Of a stretch of 64,000 nucleotides of DNA, positions 54,757 through 62,153 are shown piece after piece (the stretch's first letter is position 1; each line of letters opens with the position of its first letter). Made by a program: the position numbers and the translations under genes. A model generated the notes under the pieces. That model did no database searches and had not been told where the DNA came from. It was given only the letters and a program-made list of their open reading frames with translations. Source of the stretch: SIAJ01 sp963773845 (GTDB lineage: Bacteria > Planctomycetota > Planctomycetia > Gemmatales > Gemmataceae). The stretch is taken from positions 434,001 through 498,000 of the forward strand of contig CAVZCU010000017.1 of NCBI GenBank assembly GCA_963773845.1, written 5' to 3'.

Positions 54757-55113
54757 TCACACGTAGTGAATTTCGAATGGCTTATTGGTAATGAAAAGCA
54801 CGGTCACGTCGCCATCGGCCGAAGCGCCGTGCTCCATCACCATCCCTTCCGGGAACCAGACAAAGGCGCCGGGTCCATAGCGCCCAGCGTGCGTGACCAG
54901 CGTCCCTTCCAACACATACATGCCGTGGGCACAGGGGTGCGTGTGGCTTACGTTGATGACTCCTGCTGGATAGCGCACGAGACGGACTTCCATTCCGGTG
55001 TCGGGATCGGTCACCAAATTCTTGCGGTACAGTGCCCGACCGAGCTTTTCGTTGAATCTCTCCTCCCACGGCAGCGCGTTCGTATCGATGGCGATCAAGC
55101 CTCGCGAGTTCAT
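54757..55113 (-). CDS. Cupin-fold protein
   Basis: A 118-residue single cupin. Motif 1 is VSHTHPCAHGMYVLEGTLVT, with the His-x-His of the metal site and the Glu, and motif 2 is GPGAFVWFPEGMVMEHG with the last His. The N-terminus (IDTNALPWEERFNEKLGRAL) is typical of ChrR-like or anti-sigma cupins. It probably binds a divalent metal. ATG 55113 with GGAGAT upstream was chosen. It is divergent from the hydrolase gene. Confidence 0.85.
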   Translation of the reverse strand: MNSRGLIAIDTNALPWEERFNEKLGRALYRKNLVTDPDTGMEVRLVRYPAGVINVSHTHPCAHGMYVLEGTLVTHAGRYGPGAFVWFPEGMVMEHGASADGDVTVLFITNKPFEIHYV

Positions 55114-55186
55114 CTTCGATCTCCTTGAGCGGAATGAATTCGGCTCTGCGGGAAATGCCGCTAGCATAAGCCCGCGGAGGACAGCT

Positions 55187-56149
55187 ATGCGGAACATTAC
55201 TTTTGTTATCGCCTTCCTCGCAGTAGTTGAAAATGGCTGCGGCGGAGAACCGGCTGCGCTGACCAAGTCCACGTACACGTACAAAACCGCCAGCGACGTG
55301 CCGATTCAACTCGATGTTTATCGGCCGAGCGACAAGAATGTGCGCCCGGTCATCGTCTGGATTCACGGCGGCGCGCTCATCATGGGCAATCGCGATGCGG
55401 TGCCGCGGCAAATCCTCGATCTGGCTCGCAAGGAAGGTTTCGCGGTCGTCTCCATCGATTATCGGCTGGCTCCGGAAGTGAAGCTGCCGGACATCGCGTC
55501 CGATCTCGACGATGCTTTCACATGGATTCGCGGCGAGGGTGCGAAGACCTGCCATCTGGATGCCAAACGCATGGTCGTGACCGGCGGCTCGGCGGGCGGC
55601 TATCTCACGCTGCTTGCTGGAGTGCGTCTGAAGCCCAAGCCGAGAGCCCTTGTCGCTTATTGGGGCTATGGCGATGTGGATGGCGAGTGGTACACGAAGC
55701 CGTCTGAACATTATCGCAAGACCGTGCCGCTGGTCGAAAAGACCGATGCCGAGCGCGGCGTCGGCCAACACGTCTTCACCGGCAGCGAAAAGGACTACGA
55801 CGGCAAGGCGCGCAGCCGCTATTACCTCTATCTGCGGCAAAATGGTCTATGGACCAAGCACGTCACCGGCTTCGATCCGGCGACGGAGCGCGCTAAGCTC
55901 GATCCCTATTGCCCGGTTCGCAATGTGACCGCGGATTATCCGCCGACAATGCTCATCCACGGCACCACCGACACCGATGTGCCGTACGAGTTGTCGGCGG
56001 CGATGGCGAAAGAATTCGCCAAGCACAAGGTGCCGCATGAACTGGTCACGGTTCCCGGCGCTGGCCACGGGCTTGCGGGTGGCGATCGAAAGTTGGTGCA
56101 AGCCGCCCACGACAAGGCGATTGCCTTTATCCGCGAGCATTTGAAATAA
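55187..56149 (+). CDS. Exported alpha/beta hydrolase (esterase/lipase, HSL-like)
   Basis: A 320-residue hydrolase with an N-terminal signal (MRNITFVIAFLAVVENGC, possible lipobox). The oxyanion-hole motif is VIVWIHGGALIMG, the nucleophile elbow VTGGSAGGYL, the acid MLIHGTTDTDVPY, and the catalytic His in VPGAGHGLAG. YRLAPEVKLPDIASDLDDAF is typical of the BD-FAE/hormone-sensitive-lipase group. GCGGAGG precedes the ATG. It faces the periplasm or outside. Substrates may be acetylated glycans or small esters. The PQQ-like gene follows 30 bases later. Confidence 0.9.
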   Translation: MRNITFVIAFLAVVENGCGGEPAALTKSTYTYKTASDVPIQLDVYRPSDKNVRPVIVWIHGGALIMGNRDAVPRQILDLARKEGFAVVSIDYRLAPEVKLPDIASDLDDAFTWIRGEGAKTCHLDAKRMVVTGGSAGGYLTLLAGVRLKPKPRALVAYWGYGDVDGEWYTKPSEHYRKTVPLVEKTDAERGVGQHVFTGSEKDYDGKARSRYYLYLRQNGLWTKHVTGFDPATERAKLDPYCPVRNVTADYPPTMLIHGTTDTDVPYELSAAMAKEFAKHKVPHELVTVPGAGHGLAGGDRKLVQAAHDKAIAFIREHLK

Positions 56150-56179
56150 CCCCATCGACGTTGACATTGAGGATGATTG

Positions 56180-57496
56180 ATGCGATTCGCGCTCGTCACT
56201 GTCGTTGCGATTACTGCCTCGATGGGCCACGCGGAAGACTGGCCCGGCTGGCGTGGCCCGACCGGCATGGGCCAATCGAGTGAGAAAGACTTGCCCGTCG
56301 TCTGGGGCGGCAAGGACAATCGCAACATTATCTGGAAAAAGCCGCTCTACGCTGGCAAGTCGAAGATTCGCTACGATCAAAACCAGTCGAGCCCGATTGT
56401 GCAGGGCGAGCACGTCATCGTCACCATTTCGTATTGGCCCGCCGATGTGATGCCCGACAAACAGTGGCCGGAACATCATGTCATCTGTTACCGAGCAACC
56501 GATGGCGAACGAGTGTGGGACACCAAGATCGCGCCGGGTCCGTGGCGATTGACCGATCTCCGCGGCGGCTACACAGCGCCGACTCCGGCTACCGATGCGG
56601 ATCGCGTCTATGTGTTGTTCGGATCGTGCGTGGCCGCCGCACTCGATCACTCGGGCAAAGTGCTTTGGCGGCAGGAAATCAAGCCTTTCTCGTTCGACGT
56701 GGCGATGGGGGTTAGCCCGGTGCTCTACAAGGATTCGATCCTGCTGGCCTGGGATCAGACGAACAAGACCTCGCGGCTCATCGCTCTGGACAAGCAGAAC
56801 GGCGAAATCCAATGGGAGAAGAAGCGGCCCGCGGCCGACTGGGCCCATAGCACGCCAACTTTGGCCGTCATCAACGGCAAGCCGCAACTCCTGATGGCCA
56901 GTGCCAACGCCCTGCAAGGCGTTGATCCGGACAGTGGCGAAACAATCTGGTCGTGTTCGGGCGGCGCAAAGCCGACCCGGATTGGCGACACGGTTTCGCC
57001 CGTTCTGGCCAAGGGCATCGTGTACGTGGACAGTGGCCGCGGCGGGCTGGGAATTGCCGTCGATCCGACTGGCATGGGCGATGTGACCAAGACACATTTG
57101 AAATGGAAAGTGGCCAAGGTCTCCGACGGCAGCATTGGCTCTCCGGTGGCAATTGGCGATTACATCTATCGCATGGAAAGCCCCGAATTCCTGCAGTGCT
57201 GGAATGTCGCCGACGGCAAGATGATCTATCGAGAGCGATTGCCGGGGGCGTCGCCGGTGCCCAGCCCGGTCGCGACGGCCGATGGCCGCATCTACATCGC
57301 CAGCGGCGGCAAGAGCTATGTCGTCAAAGCCGGCGCGAAGCCCGAGGTGCTCGGCGCGAATGATCTCGGCGATCCGAGCCATGCGTCGCCCGCGATCAGC
57401 AACGGCCGGCTCTATATCAAGGGCGGACGTAATCTGTACTGCGTTGGCAAAGTGCGGCCCAGCCGCCCTGTTGCCCTCTCCCTGCAATCGAGGTGA
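56180..57496 (+). CDS. Exported PQQ-like beta-propeller protein
   Basis: A 438-residue protein. Signal peptide (MRFALVTVVAITASMGHA), then DWPGWRGPTGMGQSSEKDLP, the standard start of planctomycete PQQ-like (BamB-fold) proteins. Repeating blades carry the [A-D-G-x-x-x-W] tryptophan-docking pattern: ATDGERVWDTKI, DHSGKVLWRQEI, DKQNGEIQWEKK, DPDSGETIWSCS, NVADGKMIYRER. The end is KGGRNLYCVGK. No dehydrogenase catalytic residues were recognised, so this is probably a scaffold. It is likely co-transcribed with the hydrolase. Confidence 0.9.
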   Translation: MRFALVTVVAITASMGHAEDWPGWRGPTGMGQSSEKDLPVVWGGKDNRNIIWKKPLYAGKSKIRYDQNQSSPIVQGEHVIVTISYWPADVMPDKQWPEHHVICYRATDGERVWDTKIAPGPWRLTDLRGGYTAPTPATDADRVYVLFGSCVAAALDHSGKVLWRQEIKPFSFDVAMGVSPVLYKDSILLAWDQTNKTSRLIALDKQNGEIQWEKKRPAADWAHSTPTLAVINGKPQLLMASANALQGVDPDSGETIWSCSGGAKPTRIGDTVSPVLAKGIVYVDSGRGGLGIAVDPTGMGDVTKTHLKWKVAKVSDGSIGSPVAIGDYIYRMESPEFLQCWNVADGKMIYRERLPGASPVPSPVATADGRIYIASGGKSYVVKAGAKPEVLGANDLGDPSHASPAISNGRLYIKGGRNLYCVGKVRPSRPVALSLQSR

Positions 57497-57760
57497 ATGC
57501 CGAAGCCCACGTCGGACCCACGGCTCGACGCTCGTTATTGACCGGTCGCTACCCGTCGATTCAGGTGCATTGAGCCAGCAGTTCGTAGACAAGTGGATGG
57601 AGATCATTATGCACGCGAAGACTGCCGAATTGGCAGAGTCGCCGCCAACTCCGCCAACTTTTTCTCCATCCCCCCAAAGCCGAGGGGAGAGAATTTCCTC
57701 GCACGCAACTGTTGACTGCTGCGCTGCCCATGCGTCGCGACCGAGATCCGCTGCGAAGCA

Positions 57761-57925
57761 GAGTAGGATTACGATGAGGACTAGGATTAGGAAGAGGACT
57801 AGGAGCAAGATGAAGAGAAGGAGTAGGACCAGCAGCGGCGCGGCGAGCATCTGGCTTTCGTTCTCTGACTCCCAATCCTGCTCTTAGTCCTCTTCCTGAT
57901 CCTAGTCCTCATCGTAATCCTAATC
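57761..57925. repeat. Long purine/pyrimidine inverted repeat in a gene-free stretch
   Basis: The arm 57761-57809 (almost all purine, with cttgg-free units such as gaggactaggattaggaaga) has its reverse complement at 57878-57925 with about three mismatches in 48 positions and one gap. The spacer is about 68 bases. The arms are built of degenerate six-base units (aggatt, aggact). It lies in the 507-base stretch 57497-58003 between the PQQ and BNR genes, where I see no gene. A Leu/Ile/Val-only frame on the minus strand is a by-product of the repeat. Confidence 0.65.
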
Positions 57926-58009
57926 CTCTTTTCCTCGGCGGGACATTGACCGCACAGCCGTCAATATGCAGTTCAACGGTTAGTAGTTCACACTCAATGG
58001 GACATGCAC

Positions 58010-58999
58010 ATGATTCGCATATTTGGATTAACTGCAATTCTGACCTTCGCCAGCAACGTTTCGGCCAGCGAATGGGAAGCGGTCACTGCCGACTTGCTCA
58101 AAATGGAAAAGCCGGGCTATGGCGGGCTGTGTGGCGTCGCGGTTGACCATAACTCAGGTGACGTGCTTGTCGATCTGAGCGACAAGGGCCTGTATCGCTC
58201 GACCGACCAGGGGACTTCGTGGAAAAAGCTCGGCCCGGTCATCAAGGGACGAACCGAATGGCCCGGTTGTCTTTTGCTGGATCCGACTGCCAATTCGCAG
58301 CGAGCCGTGTTGGCACTCGTTTATGGCGCGCCCGTTGGCTTCAGCAGCGATTCCGGCCAGACGTGGTCGCATGCCAACGCCAAGTCGTCGCACGTCGACT
58401 GGGCGGTCGTCGATTGGACGGACCCAGAACACAAGTTCATCCTGGCGCTCAAGCATGAATCGGGCGGCATGTTGATCGTTTCGCACGATGGCGGGAAGTC
58501 GTTCACGGAAGTCGGCAAAGGTTATGGGCCGGCGTGGATCTTCGACAAGCAGACCGCGGTCGTCGCTGAAATGCGTTCGAAGGATCGACCGAAGCCGCGA
58601 CTGCTGCGAACGACGGACGCGGGCAAGACGTGGAAGCCGGTCGGCGATTACACCGCGACGGCATTGCCCAAATGGCACGATGGTAAGCTGTATTGGATTG
58701 TCAATGGTGCATTGCTCGCAACCGCCGATCAAGGCAAGACCTTCAAAAAGCTCTCCGCTGTCAAAGACGGGCAATATGGGCCGATCTTTGGTAACACGGC
58801 GCAACAACTGTTCATCCTGACGCGGTCGGGCATCGTCGAGAGTACAGACGGGGGTTCGACGTGGAGTAAGCCGATTGCCTTGCCGAAGCAACTCAAGGGC
58901 TGGTCGCCGTTGACGTGGATGGATTTTAATCCGAAACACGATGTGCTCTATGTGATGAAAATGACCTCCGACCTGTATCGAATGAAGCGTGACAAATAG
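58010..58999 (+). CDS. Exported BNR/sialidase-like beta-propeller protein
   Basis: A 329-residue protein with signal peptide (MIRIFGLTAILTFASNVSA). Several BNR/Asp-box-like repeats [S-x-D-x-G-x-T-W] are visible: STDQGTSWKK, SSDSGQTWSH, SHDGGKSFTE, TTDAGKTWKP, TADQGKTFKK, STDGGSTWSK. This is the fold of photosystem-stability HCF136-like and sialidase-like propellers, but no sialidase Arg triad could be recognised. ATG 58010 has GGGAC upstream; 58004 is an alternative. A lipoprotein gene follows 13 bases later. Confidence 0.88.
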   Translation: MIRIFGLTAILTFASNVSASEWEAVTADLLKMEKPGYGGLCGVAVDHNSGDVLVDLSDKGLYRSTDQGTSWKKLGPVIKGRTEWPGCLLLDPTANSQRAVLALVYGAPVGFSSDSGQTWSHANAKSSHVDWAVVDWTDPEHKFILALKHESGGMLIVSHDGGKSFTEVGKGYGPAWIFDKQTAVVAEMRSKDRPKPRLLRTTDAGKTWKPVGDYTATALPKWHDGKLYWIVNGALLATADQGKTFKKLSAVKDGQYGPIFGNTAQQLFILTRSGIVESTDGGSTWSKPIALPKQLKGWSPLTWMDFNPKHDVLYVMKMTSDLYRMKRDK

Positions 59000-59012
59000 G
59001 CCGGGAGATTCC

Positions 59013-59435
59013 ATGAACAGGTGGATCGCAATGATGTTTGTCGGAATTGTTGCTTTGTCGGGATGCGAGCCGGCGAAGTCGACCTGGTCCATTGGCAAGA
59101 CGACCAAGAGCGGCAATTCCTCACCACGGGCCAAGGGCGAGAAGGATGCCAAGGACGCGATTGCGGCCGGCACGCTCAAGTTGAAAGAGTACCCCCCGCT
59201 CCCATCGCCCGCCTGGCAGGCCAACTACATCAAGTTGCTCAAAGACCGCTGCGGCGTCGACTATGAAGTGCCATCGCTTCCGAACGGTGTGGCCGAAGCC
59301 GATTTCCGAGAGGAAGTCAATGGCTGGAACGATGTGATGACGGCCGAGATCAACAAGCGCTTCGGCGCCAACACGGTTGGCAAGCTTCACGAGGAAGCCC
59401 GAACCGCTTGGGAGAGTCATAGGAAGAAGAAATAG
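59013..59435 (+). CDS. Putative lipoprotein
   Basis: A 140-residue protein with signal and lipobox (MMFVGIVALSGC, Cys at about residue 18). The mature part is charged, with KEKDAKDAIAAG-like helix and the segment YIKLLKDRCGVDYEVPSLPN; the end is a Lys-rich helix (WESHRKKK). GGGAGA precedes the ATG. No family was recognised. It is co-directional with the BNR gene. Confidence 0.65.
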   Translation: MNRWIAMMFVGIVALSGCEPAKSTWSIGKTTKSGNSSPRAKGEKDAKDAIAAGTLKLKEYPPLPSPAWQANYIKLLKDRCGVDYEVPSLPNGVAEADFREEVNGWNDVMTAEINKRFGANTVGKLHEEARTAWESHRKKK

Positions 59436-59454
59436 CCGCGACTCGAGCGTGCTC

Positions 59455-59602
59455 CCTCGTTCCCACGCTCTGCGTGGGAACGCCGCCTTCGCCGCTCCGC
59501 GGCGCGAGCGCTCCGGGCATCGGTTGACGTTGCTGCCGTGTCGACGTCTCTGACCGCAGAGCGGGGAAGACCTCGTTCCCACGCAGAGCGTGGGAACGAG
59601 GG
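59455..59602. repeat. MITE-like element, copy 1 (cctcgttcccacgc type)
   Basis: A 148-base element. Its left end cctcgttcccacgctctgcg is matched at the right end by its reverse complement (cgcagagcgtgggaacgagg), and each end is itself palindromic (gttcccacgc/gcgtgggaac). The middle carries the shared core ctccgggcatcggttgacgt and a small palindrome ccgctccgcgg. Copies 2-4 lie within 2.5 kb. Confidence 0.8.
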
Positions 59603-59640
59603 GAAAAACGAATCATCGGTCCCGAATCGGAACACGTTTC

Positions 59641-59787
59641 CCTCGTTCCCACGCTCTGCGTGGGAACGCCGCCTTCGCCGCTCCGCGGCGCAGAGCGCTC
59701 CGGGCATCGGTTGACGTTGCTGCCGTGTCGACGTCTCTGACCGCAGAGCGGGGAATACGCGTTCCCACGCGGAGCGTGGGAACGAGG
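59641..59787. repeat. MITE-like element, copy 2
   Basis: A 147-base copy in the same orientation, nearly identical to copy 1 including the core ctccgggcatcggttgacgt. It differs at the right end (aatacgcgttcccacgcgga in place of aagacctcgttcccacgcag). Only 38 bases separate it from copy 1, giving a tandem pair between the lipoprotein and SUKH genes. Confidence 0.8.
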
Positions 59788-59913
59788 GGAAAACCGGTAG
59801 TGGCTCGCGTCAGCCCTCGTCGATGAACAATCTCGTTCACGAAAGGGCCGGTTTTTTCCCACTAAATTCAGCATTTCAAGCGGGAAGAGTTCTCGGAAGA
59901 GGGATAGCCGATC

Positions 59914-60387
59914 ATGAGCGCCGACCAATTGTGTCAGCACCTATCGCCCTTTGCGGAGCCTGACATTAGTGGCGGTGTCGGCGACGAGCGGATCGCCGCG
60001 GCTTCTGCTGCGATTCACTTGTCGTTTCCGCCGCAATACGTGGAGTTTCTTCGCGCGATCGGTACATTGGGCGTCTCTTCTGAAGAGATCATTGGCTTAG
60101 GCGGGCCGGGCCATCTGGACTTGGTTAGGATCACGAACCGGCTGCGCAACAGACCGGCCAATGCAAAGTTTCCCGATTCGCTGATACCGCTAAGTCATGA
60201 TGGCTTGGGGAACTATGACAGCATCGACACATCCAGTCCCACCAGCCAAGGGGAGTTCGCAATAGTGCAATGGGCTCACGACGGCGGTGATCAACAGCAA
60301 CTCAAAGTGCTCGCCGGCTCGTTTGACGAATGGTTCGTTGGCTTCTTAAATGATGTCCGCAAACTCGATGGCGAAGAGGAAGATTAA
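59914..60387 (+). CDS. SMI1/KNR4 (SUKH) family protein
   Basis: A 157-residue SUKH domain. The opening helix (ERIAAASAAIHLSFPPQYVE, FLRAIGTLGVSSEEIIGLGG) carries the LP-x-x-Y-x-x-F/LLx-x-xG signature. LIPLSHDGLGNYDSIDTSSP and EFAIVQWAHDGGDQQ give the central strands, and SFDEWFVGFLNDV the last helix. SUKH proteins are common immunity proteins against polymorphic toxins. No toxin gene is adjacent, so it may be an orphan immunity gene carried among MITE-like elements. Confidence 0.85.
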   Translation: MSADQLCQHLSPFAEPDISGGVGDERIAAASAAIHLSFPPQYVEFLRAIGTLGVSSEEIIGLGGPGHLDLVRITNRLRNRPANAKFPDSLIPLSHDGLGNYDSIDTSSPTSQGEFAIVQWAHDGGDQQQLKVLAGSFDEWFVGFLNDVRKLDGEEED

Positions 60388-60448
60388 TAGCCGTGCACGG
60401 CCGGCAGCGTTAAATCCTACGCAGATAGTTCGCTCCGGGCTTGATTTC

Positions 60449-60466
60449 CCTCGTTCCCACGCTCGG
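60449..60466. repeat. Partial end of the cctcgttcccacgc element
   Basis: Eighteen bases cctcgttcccacgctcgg match the left end of the MITE-like element, but the rest is absent. It is either a decayed copy or an excision footprint just before the hypothetical gene at 60508. Confidence 0.5.
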
Positions 60467-60507
60467 CAGGCGGTGTGCGGGGAATGACGACAAATAGTGG
60501 TGACAGC

Positions 60508-60903
60508 ATGGAGATTATCCCGTTCAAATCAATCGGCAAATTGTCGTTCGGTGACTCTCGTGACGTCGCACGAGCGAAACTCGCCTCCACTTTCTCATCA
60601 TTCGAGAAAGTGACAGGCGCGATGGCGACGGACGCATTTGATGATCTCGGTTTACATCTCTATTACGACGAGCAAGGGCGGTTGGAGTTCGTTGAAGCAT
60701 TTGAACCTGCCGCGGTGGACTTCCGCGGGATTAGTTTCTTGACACGGGATTTGAGCGGTGTTGTCAAAGCGATGAAAGCTCTCGGATTCGCCGCGACGGA
60801 GACAGATGTCGGAATTGCGTTTGAAAGGGCAGGTATCGCATTGACGGCGCCGTCAGGGGTTGTCGAAGGAATAGCTGCTCATCGCCGGGGGTACTATGAT
60901 TAG
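60508..60903 (+). CDS. Hypothetical soluble protein, possibly immunity-like
   Basis: A 131-residue soluble alpha/beta protein starting MEIIPFKSIGKLSFGDSRDV. DDLGLHLYYDEQGRLEFVEA suggests a beta-hairpin with an acidic Tyr-rich strand, and the end is SGVVEGIAAHRRGYYD. In-frame upstream starts exist at 60475 and 60484. Size, composition and position next to the SUKH gene resemble immunity-protein islands, but no family was recognised and this is a weak inference. Confidence 0.5.
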   Translation: MEIIPFKSIGKLSFGDSRDVARAKLASTFSSFEKVTGAMATDAFDDLGLHLYYDEQGRLEFVEAFEPAAVDFRGISFLTRDLSGVVKAMKALGFAATETDVGIAFERAGIALTAPSGVVEGIAAHRRGYYD

Positions 60904-61010
60904 TGGCACAAAGTGGCCGATTTAGCACCACAGCGACTGCGAGCCTTGCAAAACGTCGGCGATCATGCAGGAAAAAGATGGCGAAGCAAGCAACCGTTTC
61001 TGCTATTTTC

Positions 61011-61156
61011 CCTCGTTCCCACGCTCTGCGTGGGAACGCGTCTTCCACCGCTCCGCGGTGCGAGCGCTCCGGGCATCGGTTGACGTTGCTACGGTGTCGA
61101 AGTCTCTGACCGCGGAGCGGGAAAGACGCGTTCCCACGCAGAGCGTGGGAACGAGG
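61011..61156. repeat. MITE-like element, copy 3
   Basis: A 146-base copy with complete inverted ends (cctcgttcccacgctctgcg and cgcagagcgtgggaacgagg). The middle has diverged: cttccaccgctccgcggtgc replaces the version in copies 1 and 2, and cgttgctacggtgtcgaagt replaces the cgttgctgccgtgtcgacgt seen there. It lies between the convergent hypothetical and lipoprotein genes. Confidence 0.8.
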
Positions 61157-61196
61157 ATAACGGTCGCCTTTACGATCGCAGATGCCTGCCAAGTAG

Positions 61197-61865
61197 TTAC
61201 TTCTTGCCTGGCGTGAATGACTTAAGAACTTCGGTTGCTTCCCCGTCGGTGATTTCGGACCCGTCACCGATCCGAATCACACTCTTGATGATCAATAGCC
61301 CCGAAATCCTGCATCGCATGGTCGGTAGGCCCGGCAAAATCCACTCAGTGCATTTCATCGTCCTGGAGGGCAATTTGGCTTTCCTCCTTTGAAGAATACC
61401 TTCGCCTTCAATGCGGATCGCTTTGATCTTGCCAGCAGGCACCTCGACTTCCTCCTCATTGATAGCTTTGAACTTCCACTTCTCGACGTCAGGCTTTTCC
61501 CACTCCCAACTATCTCCCACTTTGAGGGGCATCGGCATCAGGCAAATTGGGGGGTCATAGTGAGTCGTCCCGCTGTCCACAAGAAACATTCCCGCCTCGG
61601 ACTTCTTTATTACGCGTCGTATCCGGTCTCCTGGAGTAGCCGTCTCGATCGTTACAAAAAGCGCACCACCTGTACGCTCTATTTTGGTTATTGTCGAAGC
61701 AGAATCGTATGGAGGAAGATCGGCGTCAATATGACCAGTCACCCAGTTATCCCCTACCGCGGGTTCGTAAGCAGTCAGCGCGTCACTTGCCTTAGGCTCA
61801 CGCTCGGAACAGCCTGTCATGACGAGGACGACAAACCCAAAGAATACGGCAATTGTGCGCAACAT
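61197..61865 (-). CDS. Putative lipoprotein
   Basis: A 222-residue protein with signal and lipobox (VFFGFVVLVMTGC). The mature part begins YEPAVGDNWVTGHIDADLPP, has strand-rich segments (GALFVTIETATPGDRI, MPMPLKVGDSWEWEKPDVEK) and EVEVPAGKIKAIRIEGEG. It ends with SGLLIIKSVIRIGDGSEITD. The pattern of a VGDSWEW-type strand followed by VPAG-x-x-x-A-x-x-I/V is common in DUF3108-like periplasmic proteins. That match is by eye only. It is flanked on both sides by MITE-like copies. Confidence 0.7.
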   Translation of the reverse strand: MLRTIAVFFGFVVLVMTGCSEREPKASDALTAYEPAVGDNWVTGHIDADLPPYDSASTITKIERTGGALFVTIETATPGDRIRRVIKKSEAGMFLVDSGTTHYDPPICLMPMPLKVGDSWEWEKPDVEKWKFKAINEEEVEVPAGKIKAIRIEGEGILQRRKAKLPSRTMKCTEWILPGLPTMRCRISGLLIIKSVIRIGDGSEITDGEATEVLKSFTPGKK

Positions 61866-61947
61866 AGCATTATCTCAATTTGCGCGGGCCCACTGCTGAA
61901 TGTACGTACAATGCGCCCGCCTTGGCATAGGAGATTTCGCTCGTTTC

Positions 61948-62083
61948 CCTCGTTCCCACGCTCTGCGTGGGAATGCCGCTTTCGCCGCGAGCGCTCCGGG
62001 CATCGGTTGACGTTGCTACGGTGTCGAAGTCTCTGACCGCAGAGCGGGGAATACGCGTTCCCACGCGGAGCGTGGGAACGAGG
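61948..62083. repeat. MITE-like element, copy 4
   Basis: A 136-base copy, shortened by about ten bases in the centre (the ccgctccgcgg palindrome is lost) but with both inverted ends present. The core atcggttgacgttgctacgg and gtgtcgaagtctctgaccg match copy 3. It lies upstream of the lipoprotein gene and after the stop of the surface protein; about 70 empty bases follow it. Confidence 0.75.
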
Positions 62084-62153
62084 AGTAGTCAGCGCTTAGC
62101 GTGGGAACCAGGAACAGAAGTCGCGGTAGGCTTGGGAGGACCGACCGGCTACG

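Noticed and set aside
55847..57850. 667-codon minus-strand frame opposite the hydrolase and PQQ-like genes
   Set aside because: It spans two well-supported plus-strand genes, has no domain, and its Leu/Ile/Val start is created by the purine/pyrimidine inverted repeat.
59350..59940. Reading frames with repeated AWERG-type peptides through the MITE-like elements
   Set aside because: They are translations of the palindromic repeat DNA and occur in every copy and on both strands.
59455..62083. CRISPR-like array suggested by regularly recurring cctcgttcccacgc units
   Set aside because: The repeats are ends of ~147-bp elements with irregular spacing and gene-sized gaps, there are no unique short spacers and no cas genes.
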